From positions 248,001-312,000 of the forward strand of contig NZ_JARXHY010000003.1 in NCBI RefSeq assembly GCF_031127815.1: a DNA stretch of 64,000 nt, in the 5' to 3' direction. The DNA is from Pelagicoccus sp. SDUM812003 (GTDB taxonomy: Bacteria; Verrucomicrobiota; Verrucomicrobiia; Opitutales; Opitutaceae). The notes below the pieces were generated by a model that worked only from the letters and a program-made list of their open reading frames with translations, was not told the origin of the DNA and did no database searches. The translations under genes and the position numbers were made by a program. Positions within the stretch are counted from its first letter, which is position 1, and each line of letters opens with the position of its first letter. Below are positions 28,910 to 38,313 of the stretch, in pieces.

Positions 28910-30040
28910 TTAGAATGAACCGAAGAGCGAATGGGCGTATCCGGTGAGCTCGGTGTAGCCGATGCCGATCGTATTGCCCTCCGAGTCGAAGGCTTGGCTG
29001 GCTCCCTCCCAATAGGTGAAGTCGGCCAAGGCTCCGATGAGCTCCTGACGGTCGCCAAAGGGCTTCACCACCACGCTGCCGGATCTGTCGCCAGAATCCC
29101 ATGACACTTTGTACTCCACGGGATAGCGCGCCCCGGAGTCCGGGCTCTCCCAGTAGCGGAGTGGCTCCCAGCGGAACGACTCGCTGTCGAAACGAGTCGT
29201 CGCTCCGTCCGGATCGATCAGGGTCAGCGTGGAGCGGGGATCGGTTTGCCCATCCTCGCGCCGCATCACGTAGGCCATGAGCTCGCTTCCGTCGTCAAGG
29301 ATGAGGCTGGTCCAGTCCCAGCCGATCTGCCCGGGGGAGAGCTGGCTGCTGCTGAACTCGTGATCCATCCAGGCCAAGCCGCTCAAGGCGTGGCTTCTAC
29401 CGTCGATGGTGGCCTCGGCGGTGACGCCGAGACGGGTGAAGGTGGCGTAGTAGCTGGCGTCGCCGACCTGGTCGCCTTTGCGGGAGTAGCCCTCCTGGCC
29501 GAAGAGGGTGAGGGGCTTGAGGGGGACGAAGGCCAGCGAAAGCGCTCCGAACTGGGCGAGCGAGAAGCGGGCGGACATGCGCTCCGTATCCGCATCCACC
29601 ATGCGCAGGTGCCAGTTGCCGTTGAAGACGTCCAATTCGCCGACGCTCGCGTGAGCGTTCCAGTGATCACTATTGAGCCGCTCCTCGTGATAAAATTGAT
29701 CGCTTTGTTTGTCGAACACCGCGGCGTGAGCCATGTAGAGCTGTTTTCCATTCGCCTCTTCCGCGGAGCGAAAGAAGGTGAGCTGGAAGCCGAGATCGAT
29801 TGCGTCGTCTACCGACTTCAGGTGTCCGGTGAGGTACCACCACTCGGTTTTGAAGGACGGATGGCTGCCATGATCGCGCGGAAAGCGGAGCTCGACTCCC
29901 GGCGTGGCGATGGCGAATCCCTCTTGGTCGAAGTCGCCTGCCGGAAACGAATCCCGCTGCGGAGCGCGGTCTTCTCCAGAGGCCAGGCTGGTTGCCAGGA
30001 TCGTGGAGAGCAAGGTGATGCGGGTGAAAAAGCTGAGCAT
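28910..30040 (-). CDS. AttH/CrtC-type lipocalin-like secreted protein
   Basis: A 376-residue protein with a signal peptide (residues 1-21, ending ATSLASG) and the AttH/carotenoid 1,2-hydratase-like double lipocalin fold. The typical start FPRDHGSHPSFKTEWWYLTGHL, then LGFQLTFFR and AHAAVFD, and MDHEFSSSQLSPGQIGWDW in the middle are the signature blocks. True hydratase activity requires residues I cannot verify; in AttEFGH-like operons the protein is periplasmic and of unclear role. It is the last gene of the operon that begins with the ATPase at 33331, 10 bases after the permease stop. Confidence 0.85.
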   Translation of the reverse strand: MLSFFTRITLLSTILATSLASGEDRAPQRDSFPAGDFDQEGFAIATPGVELRFPRDHGSHPSFKTEWWYLTGHLKSVDDAIDLGFQLTFFRSAEEANGKQLYMAHAAVFDKQSDQFYHEERLNSDHWNAHASVGELDVFNGNWHLRMVDADTERMSARFSLAQFGALSLAFVPLKPLTLFGQEGYSRKGDQVGDASYYATFTRLGVTAEATIDGRSHALSGLAWMDHEFSSSQLSPGQIGWDWTSLILDDGSELMAYVMRREDGQTDPRSTLTLIDPDGATTRFDSESFRWEPLRYWESPDSGARYPVEYKVSWDSGDRSGSVVVKPFGDRQELIGALADFTYWEGASQAFDSEGNTIGIGYTELTGYAHSLFGSF

Positions 30041-30050
30041 GGCGATCGGT

Positions 30051-32666
30051 CTATTCTTCGTTCGTCAGAGGGCGGTTCGCTGACCAGCGTCCTACGAAAT
30101 AGGATACGCAGGCGGCTCCAGCCAAGGTCAGTCCAGCCAGACTGGCCAGCGAGCCGATAGGAAAGTGCAGGGCGAGCGTCCAGCCGAAGGATTGCTTGTT
30201 TATGATAAACACGAGCACCAGGCCTAGAGCGGCCCCGAGCGAGAGACCGCTCGCCACCCCGAGCGTCGCCAGCCCCAGTCCCTCCCAGAGAGTGGCCAAA
30301 GCTCCCTGTCGCGGACTGACGCCGATGCGTAGCAACGCTCCGGTTTCGCCGCGCCGTTCTATGAGCAGGGAGGCGAGCATGGAGCCGAGGCCAACCACTG
30401 AGATGAGCAGGCCGATGGCTTGCAGGGCGTAGGTGATGGAGAAGACGCGATTGAAAATGCGCAGCGTTTCCTCGCGCAGCCAGCGGTTGCTCATCACTTC
30501 GATCGCCGGGTAGCGCTGGCGGAGTTCGGCCGCGAGCGGCTCAATCTCCTGCGGTTGCCCCACATGCAGAGCGATGCCGCGAGGAGCCCGTTGACCGGTC
30601 AGCTCCTCGTAGGGCTGCTGGTCGATGCCGATGGCCCCGTTTTCATTTCCGTAGTCCGCGTATATGCCGATCACCGTGACGCTCGTCGACTTGGTTGCGG
30701 AAGGCAGCTCTATCACGCTGCCGACGCTCGCGTCGAAGCGACTGGCGAACGCTTCGTTTACGATCGCTCGGTCCCCGCGTGCGAGGTCCAGCAGGTTTTC
30801 TGGCTCGTCGATCCAGGTCGTGTGGTCGATGCGGTGGAGGTAGTCCGTGTCGAACCCGATGAGTTGTGTCGGAGCATTTTGAATACGAACGCTCTGGGAT
30901 CGAATGCTGCCAATGTCCGAGACGCGGGCGTCGTGCTCAAGTTCTCGATACAATTCGATCGATAGGTCTGCGGAATCATGCATGGAGCTGACGGCTTTGG
31001 AGCGAACGAACAGATCCGCCTGCAACGTGTTTCCGATCCAGGCCCGCACTGTGGATTCGAAGCTGCCGATGAGGATGACCATCGCCGCGGTCATTCCTAC
31101 GGACAAGGTCACTCCTGAAAGAGCCAGTCGATGCCGGGTGACTGGTTTTCGAAACTGGCTCAGGGCCATGCGAAGGGTGGCATGGCTCCTGCCCAGCGGC
31201 CGCGTCAATGCTCCCAACCCTTCCAAGCTGAGGGACGCTAGGCAAACCGCGATACCGATGCAAAACAGGGCTAGGGCGTAGCCGCCGACGGGGATCGAGT
31301 GTCCGTTTTCCGCGGGCAAGGGTGGAAGCAGGTAGGCCCGCCAGGCTAGAAACGCCAGGACGGCGGCGGCGATCAGGTAGGCGAGGCGTGAGTAGGAGGA
31401 GCGGCGTCCGGATTGTCGCATGGTTTCGACCAGCGGCGATCGGGCGGCCTGTCGGGCAGGCCACCAGCCAGCGATAAGGCAGAAACCCAGCGTCAAGCCG
31501 AGAGCGGTGGCGGCTTCACCGAGCGAAAAGCTGAGTGATTCCTCGCTGGCCCGAAAGTAGAGCGTATTCACCGTTTGGGTAACGAGACGAGTGGAGGCAT
31601 GAGCCATGATCCAACCGAAGCAAAGGCCAGCTGTTCCGCCCAGCAAACCGATGAACGCGGCGTCCGCGAGCCAGAGACGCCGTGTCAGTCGAGTGGATAC
31701 GCCGAGCGAATGCAAGGTGGCGATTTCGCCTTGTCGACGGGCCACGGCGCTGTCCATGGCTTGAAAAACGAGACAGATCGCCACGATGAGCGAGAGAGCG
31801 GAAAGCGCTCGGAGGTTCATGCGCAGGGCAAGCGTCATGGTCGCTCCGCTCTCTTGCCGCTGCGCCTGCGATTCGATGATCCAATGACCTGGGTTCGCCT
31901 GCTGCAGGGAGCCGACAGCCTCGGCTATCGTTTCTTCCTCAGGCGTCTCTCCTGCCCAGATGAGATCCACTCGGTCCGCTTGCAGAGGCGACCTCAGGGC
32001 GCTTGCCAGATCCTGCCAGTCGATGATCAGCACGCGGGCGGCGCTCTCGTAGCTCTCGTCGAGCTGCGGTATGGTTCCCGCCCAGCGGAGATCGATGCGT
32101 TTGTCCTCAAGGTAGAGTGGGATCTGATCGTCCGGCGCCCACCCATATTCGCTCGCCACGGATTCCTGGGTGAAGACGCGCGGCGCCCTGGAGGTCTCTT
32201 CTTCGTCTTCAGGCGCGAGGAAGCCGCTTTTCGCTCCATACCGTATCAGAAAGTTGGATGCAGCGAGAAGGTCCATCCCGATCAGCGTGACGACGCTGTC
32301 TTCGTAGCGGCTTTCGGTGAGATCGGCCAGTCGGGCGTTTCGAACGAGCTGCGGCGCGAGGGCGGCTTCGCTGTCAAGCAGGGCCCGGCGAATCGCCCTG
32401 AGGTCCTCGAGCGAAAGCGCTCCGAGGCTGGCGGTGAGCACGACTTGGCTCCGACCGGACACGGTTTGGGCGAACTGGTCGAAGCTTCGTGTGGCGGCCC
32501 GATTGGCGAGACCGATGGCTAGGAAGCTGCCCGTGCCCAGGCCAACGATGCCGACCAGCAGAGCCAGCTTGAGCCAATGCCGCTTCCAGTATCGCAGCGA
32601 GAAGCGGTGCAGCAAGGACCAGAAGGCGCGGGCGCCGATGCGGGAGTTGGCGGGAGACGACTTCAC
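30051..32666 (-). CDS. FtsX-like ABC transporter permease
   Basis: An 871-residue inner-membrane permease with the ten-helix duplicated FtsX/MacB layout: an N-terminal helix (LALLVGIVGLGTGSFLAIGLAN), a large periplasmic domain, three helices around residues 280-410, two further helices, another periplasmic domain and a final three-helix FtsX block (LQAIGLLISVVGLGSMLASL, LATLGVASGLSLGAALGLVLVF, IGSLASLAGLTLAGAACVSYF). The start is GTG, whose codon overlaps the ATPase stop (GTGA). With the LolD-like ATPase and the AttH-like lipocalin this forms a complete AttEFGH-type unit that acts on envelope lipids or hydrophobic compounds. Confidence 0.9.
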   Translation of the reverse strand: MKSSPANSRIGARAFWSLLHRFSLRYWKRHWLKLALLVGIVGLGTGSFLAIGLANRAATRSFDQFAQTVSGRSQVVLTASLGALSLEDLRAIRRALLDSEAALAPQLVRNARLADLTESRYEDSVVTLIGMDLLAASNFLIRYGAKSGFLAPEDEEETSRAPRVFTQESVASEYGWAPDDQIPLYLEDKRIDLRWAGTIPQLDESYESAARVLIIDWQDLASALRSPLQADRVDLIWAGETPEEETIAEAVGSLQQANPGHWIIESQAQRQESGATMTLALRMNLRALSALSLIVAICLVFQAMDSAVARRQGEIATLHSLGVSTRLTRRLWLADAAFIGLLGGTAGLCFGWIMAHASTRLVTQTVNTLYFRASEESLSFSLGEAATALGLTLGFCLIAGWWPARQAARSPLVETMRQSGRRSSYSRLAYLIAAAVLAFLAWRAYLLPPLPAENGHSIPVGGYALALFCIGIAVCLASLSLEGLGALTRPLGRSHATLRMALSQFRKPVTRHRLALSGVTLSVGMTAAMVILIGSFESTVRAWIGNTLQADLFVRSKAVSSMHDSADLSIELYRELEHDARVSDIGSIRSQSVRIQNAPTQLIGFDTDYLHRIDHTTWIDEPENLLDLARGDRAIVNEAFASRFDASVGSVIELPSATKSTSVTVIGIYADYGNENGAIGIDQQPYEELTGQRAPRGIALHVGQPQEIEPLAAELRQRYPAIEVMSNRWLREETLRIFNRVFSITYALQAIGLLISVVGLGSMLASLLIERRGETGALLRIGVSPRQGALATLWEGLGLATLGVASGLSLGAALGLVLVFIINKQSFGWTLALHFPIGSLASLAGLTLAGAACVSYFVGRWSANRPLTNEE

Positions 32667-33331
32667 GCGGCGATCAGCTGTCCCTCGCTTAGGGTGAGTC
32701 GGCGGGAGCAGATGCGGGCCGCCTCCTCGCTGTGGGTCACCATCAGAAGAGCGGTGCCTTCCTCGCCAGTGATTTCTCGCAGCAATTCCAGCACTCGGGC
32801 TCCGGAGCTCTGGTCCAGATTTCCCGTAGGTTCGTCCGCGAATAGGATTTCCGGCCGATGGGCGATGGCCCTGGCGATGGCGACGCGCTGCATCTCGCCG
32901 CCGGAGAGGGCGTCGGGAAAAGCGTGCGCCCGGCTCTCCAGCCCCATCCGTTTCAGCAGCGCTTCGACGCGGCGCTTTCTGCGGGAGGCGTCCTGGTTCA
33001 GAAGCTGCAGGGGCAGCTCGATGTTTTCATAGGCGCTGAGCGTGGGCAGCAGATGGAAAAACTGGAATACGGTGCCGATGTGCTGGCGTCGGCAATGGGC
33101 GAGCTGCTCCGGATCCATCTGGCTCAAAGTCAGTCCAGCCAGCGTGACGCTGCCGGAATCCAATGGCGTCACCCCGCTGATGCAATGCAGCAGCGTGGAT
33201 TTTCCCGCCCCGGAGGGCCCCAGCAGAGCAAGCCGCTCGCCGGACTGCAGGCTCAGGTCGACGTTTCGAAATAGGTTTCTGGGGCCGAAGGACTTACTCA
33301 TCCCGCGGCACTCTAGCGGTAGATTTGCCAT
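32663..33331 (-). CDS. LolD/MacB-type ABC transporter ATPase
   Basis: A 222-residue ATPase. Walker A GPSGAGKST near residue 39, Q-loop FQFFHLLPTLSAYENIELPL, signature LSGGEMQRVAIARAIAHRPEILFADEPTG with Walker B, and the H-loop in LLMVTHSEEAA. It belongs to the LolD/MacB group that pairs with FtsX-type permeases, here the adjacent 871-residue protein (four-base overlap). Its promoter lies in the AT-rich divergent region 33332-33509 shared with the photolyase operon. Confidence 0.92.
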   Translation of the reverse strand: MANLPLECRGMSKSFGPRNLFRNVDLSLQSGERLALLGPSGAGKSTLLHCISGVTPLDSGSVTLAGLTLSQMDPEQLAHCRRQHIGTVFQFFHLLPTLSAYENIELPLQLLNQDASRRKRRVEALLKRMGLESRAHAFPDALSGGEMQRVAIARAIAHRPEILFADEPTGNLDQSSGARVLELLREITGEEGTALLMVTHSEEAARICSRRLTLSEGQLIAA

Positions 33332-33347
33332 GATCGTGAATACGAAG

Positions 33348-33482
33348 TGAACAATATGTGAATCAAATAATCTTATGTCAAAATTAGTTCTTCTTCTTGA
33401 TTTATGCCGGTCTTGTGATCAAATGAACACGATTTGAACAAGATGATGTCACTGGAGGGAAAACTGTTGGAGGCGTTGAACA
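33348..33482. promoter_or_regulatory. Divergent promoter region with four TGAACA half sites
   Basis: TGAACA occurs at 33348-33353, 33424-33429, 33435-33440 and 33477-33482, all in the same orientation. The second and third copies are exactly 11 bases apart, one helical turn, the spacing expected for tandem protein binding. The surrounding stretch is strikingly AT-rich. It lies between the ABC/AttH operon and the photolyase operon and is a likely shared operator; MerR-type light regulators and ECF sigma factors control comparable gene sets elsewhere, but neither is encoded nearby. Confidence 0.45.
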
Positions 33483-33509
33483 ACTGCGCTCGGGGGAGCG
33501 ATTGGAGGG

Positions 33510-33983
33510 ATGAAGGCTATAAAAGTCATAGGGATGTTCGGTAGTGTATGGTTCACGGCCATGGGGATGGCGAAAGACCCAATCGAGGCGCTTCGCTGGG
33601 AAAAGCGAATCGTGGTCTACCAGTTGGAGTCCGAGTCCGCGCGGGAGGCGGCTCGGGCTCGCTGGCTCGAATGGAGGGAGGACTTCGAAGAGCGCGATCT
33701 CGTTTGGGTGAATGTGGGCAAGCCGGAGCTTTCGATTGCCGACGGAGTGGATTTGCGGCGCGAGCAGAAGGACGAATGGCGGCGTCGGCTGGCTTTCGGC
33801 GAAAAGAGCGGAGCGTCCGTGGAGCGGGAGGGAGCGAGCGAGTTCGTGCTGATCGGCAAGGATGGGGGAACAAAGGACCGCCAGATGGGCGAGCTCGATC
33901 TGCCGGAGTTCTTCGCCTTGATCGACACCATGCCCATGCGACTCCGGGAGATGCGGTTTCAGCGAGAAACGGAGGCTCGGTGA
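33510..33983 (+). CDS. DUF4174 protein
   Basis: A 157-residue protein with a short hydrophobic leader and the DUF4174 domain: ALRWEKRIVVYQLE at the start, EFVLIGKDGGTKDRQMGELDLPEFFALIDTMPMRLREM at the end is the family hallmark. The fold resembles thioredoxin-like proteins but no CxxC is present. Function unknown; DUF4174 genes commonly sit in stress gene sets. First gene of the six-gene run to 39378; its TGA overlaps the GTG start of the transporter gene. The start is supported by GGAGGG immediately upstream. Confidence 0.85.
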   Translation: MKAIKVIGMFGSVWFTAMGMAKDPIEALRWEKRIVVYQLESESAREAARARWLEWREDFEERDLVWVNVGKPELSIADGVDLRREQKDEWRRRLAFGEKSGASVEREGASEFVLIGKDGGTKDRQMGELDLPEFFALIDTMPMRLREMRFQRETEAR

Positions 33984-35353
33984 GCGGGAGCCCGCACAGT
34001 CCTCCTAGCGGGTGGTTGAAATCCGGATACGGGACCGCTGAGGTCGGGCTCGTCGCGGTGGAGGTGATGCTGCAGGTCTACCTGCTCGAACTCTACGTGA
34101 CCGCCGGACTGGATCCGGTATGGGCTGGCGTCGCTCTAGCGCTTGCGGTGTTGTGGGACGCCATAAGCGATCCCCTCATGGGCATCGTGTCGGATCGCAC
34201 TCCAGCGCCCAGCGCCCGTGGCAAGCGTCTGCCATACCTCTTCGCTGGGGCTTTGCTGGGGGGGCTGGCGTTTACGCAATTGTTTTCGCCGAGCGCCGGC
34301 GGCGGGCAATGGCAGCTCTTTGGGGAGCTGCTGCTCTGGTATTTGGTTCTGAATACAGCGATGACGCTGAGCATCGTCCCTTATCTCGCTCTCATCAACG
34401 ACCTTGGCAAGCGTTCGCAGGATCGCGGGGGCTTTTTCGGTTGGCGGCTGGTTTTCAGCGGAGCGGGTTTGATAGTCGGATTGAGCATTCCTTCGCTATT
34501 GGCGCAGCAGCAGGGGGTGGAGATCGAAACGGGGGATCGCGAGGCGCTCCTAGCCAATCGATCCCTCGCGTCCTATTGGATCAGCGGCGCGTTGCTGCTG
34601 TTTTCCTGCTCGGCGATCGCCGCGGTTTGGAAGGCTTCTGGTCGAGCCGAGCCTTCGGAGGAGTCGCTCGCCGGTGGATCGATTTTGGAGGTTTGGAAAA
34701 CGGCATTTCGTTCGCGCGGCTTCCTGCTCATCGTGGGCGCTTTTGTATTCATATCTATGGGACGAGCGATCAACGCTAGTCTCGCTCTCATTTTCTACAA
34801 GGGAACGTTGCGGTTCTCCGATGACCAAGTGGCGGTGGCTTTGATCGGCCTTTCCCTTGTCGTCATGGTCGCCACGCCTTTTTGGGTCTGGCTGTCGAAG
34901 CGGTTTCGCAAGCGCAGCCTCTGCGTTTGGGGCAGCCTGGCGCTCACTGCCTTGACCGCCACAGTCTATCCGCTGATGCCCCCGGAAGCGATTGCTCCCT
35001 TGGCGTTTATCATCGTTTCGGGAGGGATCGCCGCATCGAGCGTGGTACTGTTGGAGGCCTTGTTTTCGGATGTGGTGGAGTCGGACGGTTCGCGCATGGG
35101 CCGATCCCTGAGCGGCTCTTACTACGGGCTTTGGCGCATGGCGACCAAGGTGGCGCGAGCGGGCGGCCTGGCGGTTTCCGGGCTTTTCCTGGGGGCGATC
35201 GGGTATGAAGAGGGAGCCGCCGAACAGAGCCACCAGGCCCTGAGATCGGTCGCCTGGGCTTTTGGACCAGGAGTGGCGTTCTTCTTTGCGATAGGCACCG
35301 GACTGATCTGGAAGGAGAAAGTGGCGGCGATGAAAAGCGAGGAGGTTCAATGA
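33980..35353 (+). CDS. MFS transporter of the GPH (MelB-like) type
   Basis: A 457-residue transporter with about twelve membrane helices. The loop AVLWDAISDPLMGIVSDRTPAPSARGKRLPY is the helix 2-3 signature of the glycoside-pentoside-hexuronide family (Asp in DP and SDRT, then RGKRxPY). Substrate unknown; sugar symport is the family norm but its presence in a photolyase operon suggests another role. GTG start at 33980 overlaps the stop of the DUF4174 gene, and its own stop overlaps the photolyase start (ATGA), which indicates tight translational coupling. Confidence 0.87.
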   Translation: MSGSPHSPPSGWLKSGYGTAEVGLVAVEVMLQVYLLELYVTAGLDPVWAGVALALAVLWDAISDPLMGIVSDRTPAPSARGKRLPYLFAGALLGGLAFTQLFSPSAGGGQWQLFGELLLWYLVLNTAMTLSIVPYLALINDLGKRSQDRGGFFGWRLVFSGAGLIVGLSIPSLLAQQQGVEIETGDREALLANRSLASYWISGALLLFSCSAIAAVWKASGRAEPSEESLAGGSILEVWKTAFRSRGFLLIVGAFVFISMGRAINASLALIFYKGTLRFSDDQVAVALIGLSLVVMVATPFWVWLSKRFRKRSLCVWGSLALTALTATVYPLMPPEAIAPLAFIIVSGGIAASSVVLLEALFSDVVESDGSRMGRSLSGSYYGLWRMATKVARAGGLAVSGLFLGAIGYEEGAAEQSHQALRSVAWAFGPGVAFFFAIGTGLIWKEKVAAMKSEEVQ

Positions 35354-36918
35354 GTCGAAACCGCAAGCAATCGATCCGACGGTTGGTGGTTGTTCTCGGA
35401 GACCAGCTTTCGACACGCTTGGCGAGCTTTCAGGGCTTCGACAAGAAGCGCGATCGGGTTTGCATGGCTGAGGTGTCGGAAGAAAGCGAATACGCGTGGT
35501 CGTCTAAGCAGCGCACAGCCTTCTTCTTCGCGGCGATGCGGCATTTTCGAGAGGAGCTTCTGGCGGACGGATACGACGTATCGTATCAGGAAATTGGAGA
35601 TAGGAAAGGGACCGGTGGACTGAAGGAGGCGCTTGACCATTCCTTGAAGCAGCTCGATCTCGAGGAAGTCGTGATGGTGGAGCCCGGGGAATATCGACTG
35701 GCGAAGGATTTCGAGGAGGTTTGCGCGTCGCATGGGGTCTCACCGAGCGTGCGCGAGGACAATTCCTTCTTTTGCTCGCGGGAGCGCTTCGAGTCCCATG
35801 CCGAAGGACGCAAGCAGTTGCGCATGGAGTACTTCTATCGGGAGATGCGAAGAGAGCATGGGGTCTTGATGGACGGTGATCGGCCGGCGGGGGGAAAGTG
35901 GAATTTCGACGCCAGCAACCGGGAGTCGTTTGGCAAGGAGGGGCCGGAGCGGTTGCGGGCGAGACTGCGCTTTGAGCCCGACGAACTGACGCGAAAAGCG
36001 ATCGCGGATGTAGAGAGTCGCTTTGGCGACCATCCGGGCAGTTTGGATTTGTTCTCCTGGCCGGTGACTCGCTCCCAGGCCTTGGAGGCGTTGACGGAGT
36101 TTATCGAACACGAACTTCCGCTCTTCGGCCGATTCCAGGACGCCATGTGGTCGGGCGAACCGTTTCTGCACCATAGCCTTCTTTCTGGAGCGATGAACGT
36201 GCGACTGCTGGATCCGGGGGAAGTGGTCGCAGCTGCGGAGAAGGCGTACCGGGATGGATCGGCTCCCATCGAGGCGGTGGAAGGGTTCGTACGTCAGGTG
36301 CTGGGCTGGCGGGAGTACGTCCGAGGAATCTACTGGAAGTTCATGCCTGGCTATTTGGAGCGAAACGCTTTGCGGGCGGAGGAGGATCTTCCCGCGTTCT
36401 ATTGGACCGCAGAAACGGAGATGCGGTGCCTCTCGGAGACGATTGGGCAGACGTTGAAATATGGATACGCCCATCATATTCAGCGTTTGATGATCACTGG
36501 ATTGTTCGCCCTCCTGTATGGAGTGAGGCCTCAGGACGTGCACAAATGGTATCTCGCGGTCTACATCGACGCGGTCGAGTGGGTCGAGCTGCCTAATACG
36601 CTTGGCATGTCGCAGTTTGCGGACCGTGGGGTGATGGCGAGCAAGCCTTATGTCGCGAGCGGAAAGTACATCCAGCGCATGAGCAACTACTGCTCCAGTT
36701 GTCGCTACCGACCGGACAAGCGTAGCGGCGATGATGCCTGTCCATTCACTGTCCTGTATTGGGATTTTCTGACACGACATCAAAAAACGCTGTCGGATAA
36801 CGCTAGGATGGGCATGCAATTGAGAAACGTGAAGCGACTTTCCGACGGTGAGAAGGACGAAATTGCTAAAACCACGAAGGAGCTGCGAAGGCGCATTTCC
36901 AATGGAATAGGAGTCTGA
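35350..36918 (+). CDS. Iron-sulfur bacterial photolyase/cryptochrome (FeS-BCP)
   Basis: A 522-residue protein of the deoxyribodipyrimidine photolyase-related family. The N terminus LVVLGDQLS and the C-terminal half YGVRPQDVHKWYLAVYIDAVEWVELPNTLGMSQFADRG place it in the FeS-BCP/PhrB group, flavoproteins with a [4Fe-4S] cluster that repair (6-4) photoproducts. Four Cys at 360, 448, 451 and 464 have the same spacings (88, 3, 13) as the cluster ligands of Agrobacterium PhrB (350, 438, 441, 454), so the cluster should be intact. Cotranscribed with the MFS gene before and the SDR gene after (one base gap). Confidence 0.94.
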   Translation: MSRNRKQSIRRLVVVLGDQLSTRLASFQGFDKKRDRVCMAEVSEESEYAWSSKQRTAFFFAAMRHFREELLADGYDVSYQEIGDRKGTGGLKEALDHSLKQLDLEEVVMVEPGEYRLAKDFEEVCASHGVSPSVREDNSFFCSRERFESHAEGRKQLRMEYFYREMRREHGVLMDGDRPAGGKWNFDASNRESFGKEGPERLRARLRFEPDELTRKAIADVESRFGDHPGSLDLFSWPVTRSQALEALTEFIEHELPLFGRFQDAMWSGEPFLHHSLLSGAMNVRLLDPGEVVAAAEKAYRDGSAPIEAVEGFVRQVLGWREYVRGIYWKFMPGYLERNALRAEEDLPAFYWTAETEMRCLSETIGQTLKYGYAHHIQRLMITGLFALLYGVRPQDVHKWYLAVYIDAVEWVELPNTLGMSQFADRGVMASKPYVASGKYIQRMSNYCSSCRYRPDKRSGDDACPFTVLYWDFLTRHQKTLSDNARMGMQLRNVKRLSDGEKDEIAKTTKELRRRISNGIGV

Positions 36919-36919
36919 A

Positions 36920-37660
36920 ATGGAAAAGAGAAACTATCTGATTCTGGGAGCGAGTGGATCGATCGGCAGTGAAACCGCCCAGCTGCTTCTACAGGAGGGG
37001 CATCGCGTCTGCGCGGGAGTGCGGGACCTGGACGAGGCGTCAGCCTTGGACGCTCTCCAGGGCGCGGATTTGGAGTCGTTCGACGCTCGAGACTGGGATT
37101 CGATCGATGCTTTGGTTGGAAAGGCCCAGGAGCGTTATCAGCGCATCGATGGCGTGGCTGTATGCGTAGGGTCGATACTGCTGAAAGCTGCGCACCTTAC
37201 GAGCCGGAAGGAGTTCGAGGACGTCATCGCTCTCAACCTCTCCTCCTGTTTCGCCACGCTGCGAGCTGTGGCGAAACCCATGATGAAGCAAGGTGGATCG
37301 ATCGTGCTGGTATCTTCGGCGGCGGCTCGAAAAGGATTTCCCAATCATGAAGCCATCGCGGCGGCCAAGGCTGGAGTCATCGGTCTCACGCTTTCCGCTG
37401 CCGCGACCTATGCCACCTACGGGATTCGCGTAAACTGCGTGGCTCCGGGGTTGGTGCGGAGCAAGATGTCGCGTGGGTTGACCGAGAATGCGATGATGCT
37501 CAAAGCGTCGCAATCGATGCACGCTCTCGGTCGTATCGGTGAAGCGGAGGAGGTCGCTCGGGCTATCGCGTGGCTGCTAGACGGAAAACAGGGCTGGATA
37601 ACTGGTCAGACGCTCGGCGTAGATGGCGGACTTGGAACGCTGCATAGCAAGAAAGCCTAG
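36920..37660 (+). CDS. SDR-family protein lacking the catalytic Tyr
   Basis: A 246-residue short-chain dehydrogenase/reductase. The cofactor loop GASGSIGSETA, the Ser in VLVSSAAARKG and the Lys150 of AAAKAG are in place, but the usual YxxxK Tyr is Ile146 (HEAIAAAK), so standard catalysis is unlikely or uses another residue. Loss of Tyr is known in a minority of SDR proteins. One base after the photolyase stop; the protein may serve a structural or redox-sensing role in the same stress response. Confidence 0.88.
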   Translation: MEKRNYLILGASGSIGSETAQLLLQEGHRVCAGVRDLDEASALDALQGADLESFDARDWDSIDALVGKAQERYQRIDGVAVCVGSILLKAAHLTSRKEFEDVIALNLSSCFATLRAVAKPMMKQGGSIVLVSSAAARKGFPNHEAIAAAKAGVIGLTLSAAATYATYGIRVNCVAPGLVRSKMSRGLTENAMMLKASQSMHALGRIGEAEEVARAIAWLLDGKQGWITGQTLGVDGGLGTLHSKKA

Positions 37661-37704
37661 ACCGTTCGCCGAGGTCGGCCGTTGCAAGCGGAGAGGAGAA
37701 ACAA

Positions 37705-38247
37705 ATGAAAGGGAAACTACTATGGCTAACTGGAATCATCGCAATGGCAGGGCTGCTCGCCGCCTGCAACACCGGGAGCGTTAAGATGCCGAATCAGGAA
37801 CTTGCAGCGTCCGTAGACCTGAATCGATTCATGGGCACGTGGTACGTGCATGGATACACGCCGACCTTTCTCGACCGAAACGCCTATGGAGCCACTGAGA
37901 CTTACGAACTCAATGAGTCTGGAAAGATCGAGACCACCTACCGATTTCGCAAGGGTGGGCCTGATGGCAAGCTCAAGACCATGACGCCAACCGGTTGGGT
38001 GCATGACGAGAAGACAAATGCCGAATGGCGCATGCGTTTCTTCGGGTTGTTCACGTCGCCTTACTACATATTGTACGTGAGTCCAGACTACGGGGAGACG
38101 GTGATCGGTCATCCGGGCAAGGAGATGGCTTGGATCATGACACGCTCGTCACAGATTTCGGATACGAAGTACCAGACGCTCCGTATGGAGCTCGCTCGTC
38201 GCGATTACGATCTAAGCGAGCTCACACGCGTCGAACACGGAGAGTAG
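37705..38247 (+). CDS. Blc-type outer-membrane lipocalin
   Basis: A 180-residue lipoprotein with leader ending LLAAC (Cys near residue 21) and a lipocalin fold: FMGTWYVHGYTP is the conserved G-x-W block, followed by YELNESGKIETTYRF and a C-terminal LYVSPDYGETVIGHP. Blc-type lipocalins bind lipids in the outer membrane and respond to envelope stress. Located 44 bases after the SDR gene in the photolyase operon. Confidence 0.9.
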   Translation: MKGKLLWLTGIIAMAGLLAACNTGSVKMPNQELAASVDLNRFMGTWYVHGYTPTFLDRNAYGATETYELNESGKIETTYRFRKGGPDGKLKTMTPTGWVHDEKTNAEWRMRFFGLFTSPYYILYVSPDYGETVIGHPGKEMAWIMTRSSQISDTKYQTLRMELARRDYDLSELTRVEHGE

Positions 38248-38313
38248 AGGGATCGCCAGGTGGCGTTTTGATGCTTGGCAGGGCGTCCGTCTTGGGTTCT
38301 TTTCTTGTCAGCG

